NCBI RefSeq assembly: GCF_900313035.1 | Contig: NZ_OMPS01000041.1 | Location: 124,001 to 188,000, forward strand | From: Ruegeria sp. EL01 | GTDB taxonomy: Bacteria; Pseudomonadota; Alphaproteobacteria; Rhodobacterales; Rhodobacteraceae | DNA length: 64,000 nt | Direction: 5' to 3' | The notes under the pieces: generated by a model | Told to the model about the DNA's origin: nothing | The model's input: only the letters and a program-made list of their open reading frames with translations | Database searches by the model: none | Position numbers and translations under genes: made by a program | In this document: piece by piece, positions 63,703-64,000 of the stretch | Layout of the letters: every line of letters begins with the position of its first letter | How positions within the stretch are numbered: position 1 is the stretch's first letter

Positions 63703-64000
63703 TTACAGCAGCGCACCTGCCAGAGAATTGGCACGGGATTCGGTGATCCGAACCGCGCGCAGATCACCGGAGGAAATCTCTGGCCCTACAACGTGAACCG
63801 AATGAAGGTATTCGGATTTCCCGACCATTTGCCCTGGTAGCCGGCCTGGCTTTTCAAACAGCACACGAACGGTTCGGCCCACCATTGCATCCTGTATTTC
63901 CCTTTGGTGGCGCGTGATTAAGGCCTGAAGGCGCTGCAGACGATCATCCGCGGCCTGTGGGTCGACCTGAGCCCGTTCAGCCGCCGGAGTTCCGGGTCGC
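63703..64000 (-). CDS. miaB: tRNA-2-methylthio-N6-dimethylallyladenosine synthase, 3' end only
   Basis: The C-terminal 98 codons of a radical-SAM methylthiotransferase. Read from base 64000 the frame gives RPGTPAAERAQVDPQAADDRL and then the TRAM domain (VGRTVRVLFEKPGR, MVGKSEYLHSVHV), ending NSLAGALL. The radical-SAM part with its cysteines lies outside the window. RPGTPAA is characteristic of MiaB. It heads the conserved miaB-phoH-ybeY-lnt neighbourhood. Confidence 0.9.
   Translation of the reverse strand, partial: RPGTPAAERAQVDPQAADDRLQRLQALITRHQREIQDAMVGRTVRVLFEKPGRLPGQMVGKSEYLHSVHVVGPEISSGDLRAVRITESRANSLAGALL

Overview
The window reads as a chromosomal segment of an alphaproteobacterium of the family Rhodobacteraceae (Roseobacter group). 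The evidence is: GC-rich coding; a fused NuoE/NuoF-type formate dehydrogenase subunit; DUF1007, DUF2339 and DUF6525-like genes; an aroA-cmk / rpsA-ihfB-lapA-trpF-trpB run; a miaB-phoH-ybeY-corC-lnt-metK-trmB run; and, most telling, a short SAM/SAH-type riboswitch before metK, a class described from Rhodobacterales. I see no rRNA, tRNA, CRISPR array, insertion sequence, prophage or replication origin.

Layout. 1-9.9 kb (minus): the 5' part of ileS, membrane proteins (DUF2339, DUF2269, an SDR-DoxX protein, a VIT1-type transporter) and a ycjX/GNAT/ycjF operon that runs to 11.3 kb. 11.4-17.2 kb: truA, a Ni/Co exporter with DUF1007, an acyl-CoA dehydrogenase with a thioesterase, a 2-hydroxyacid dehydrogenase. 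17.4-25.3 kb: a purine (urate to glyoxylate) degradation locus in which ureidoglycine aminohydrolase, the NCS2 permease, uraD, puuE, the LysR regulator and puuD all carry disabling lesions, while allA and uraH are open. 25.5-31.4 kb: tamA-tamB. 32-37.5 kb: NAD-linked formate dehydrogenase with its LysR regulator. 37.5-45 kb: ychF, a PagL-like protein, trpA, lldD, rplY, pth, a serine hydrolase, DUF2237. 44.9-46 kb: two more broken genes. 46-51.3 kb (minus): trpB, trpF, lapA, ihfB, rpsA, DUF6525. 51.3-53.6 kb: an orphan flavin-dependent halogenase with AT-rich, repeat-bearing flanks, lying between rpsA and cmk-aroA. 55.7-64 kb: a membrane protein, trmB, metK with riboswitch, lnt, corC, ybeY, phoH, an outer-membrane barrel and the 3' end of miaB.

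How the genes work together. TamA and TamB form an envelope-spanning assembly system. The Fds proteins oxidise formate with NAD. MiaB, YbeY, TruA, TrmB, IleS, Pth, rpsA and rplY serve tRNA and ribosomes. Lnt and CorC sit at the envelope. TrpA, TrpB, TrpF and AroA belong to aromatic amino-acid synthesis. The strongest unusual signal is the decayed purine locus: every lesion can be placed to a few bases, and their mix (nonsense changes, indels, internal deletions) argues for real gene decay. No clearly undescribed multi-gene system was found; the orphan halogenase with its three upstream repeats is the nearest candidate for uncharacterised biology.
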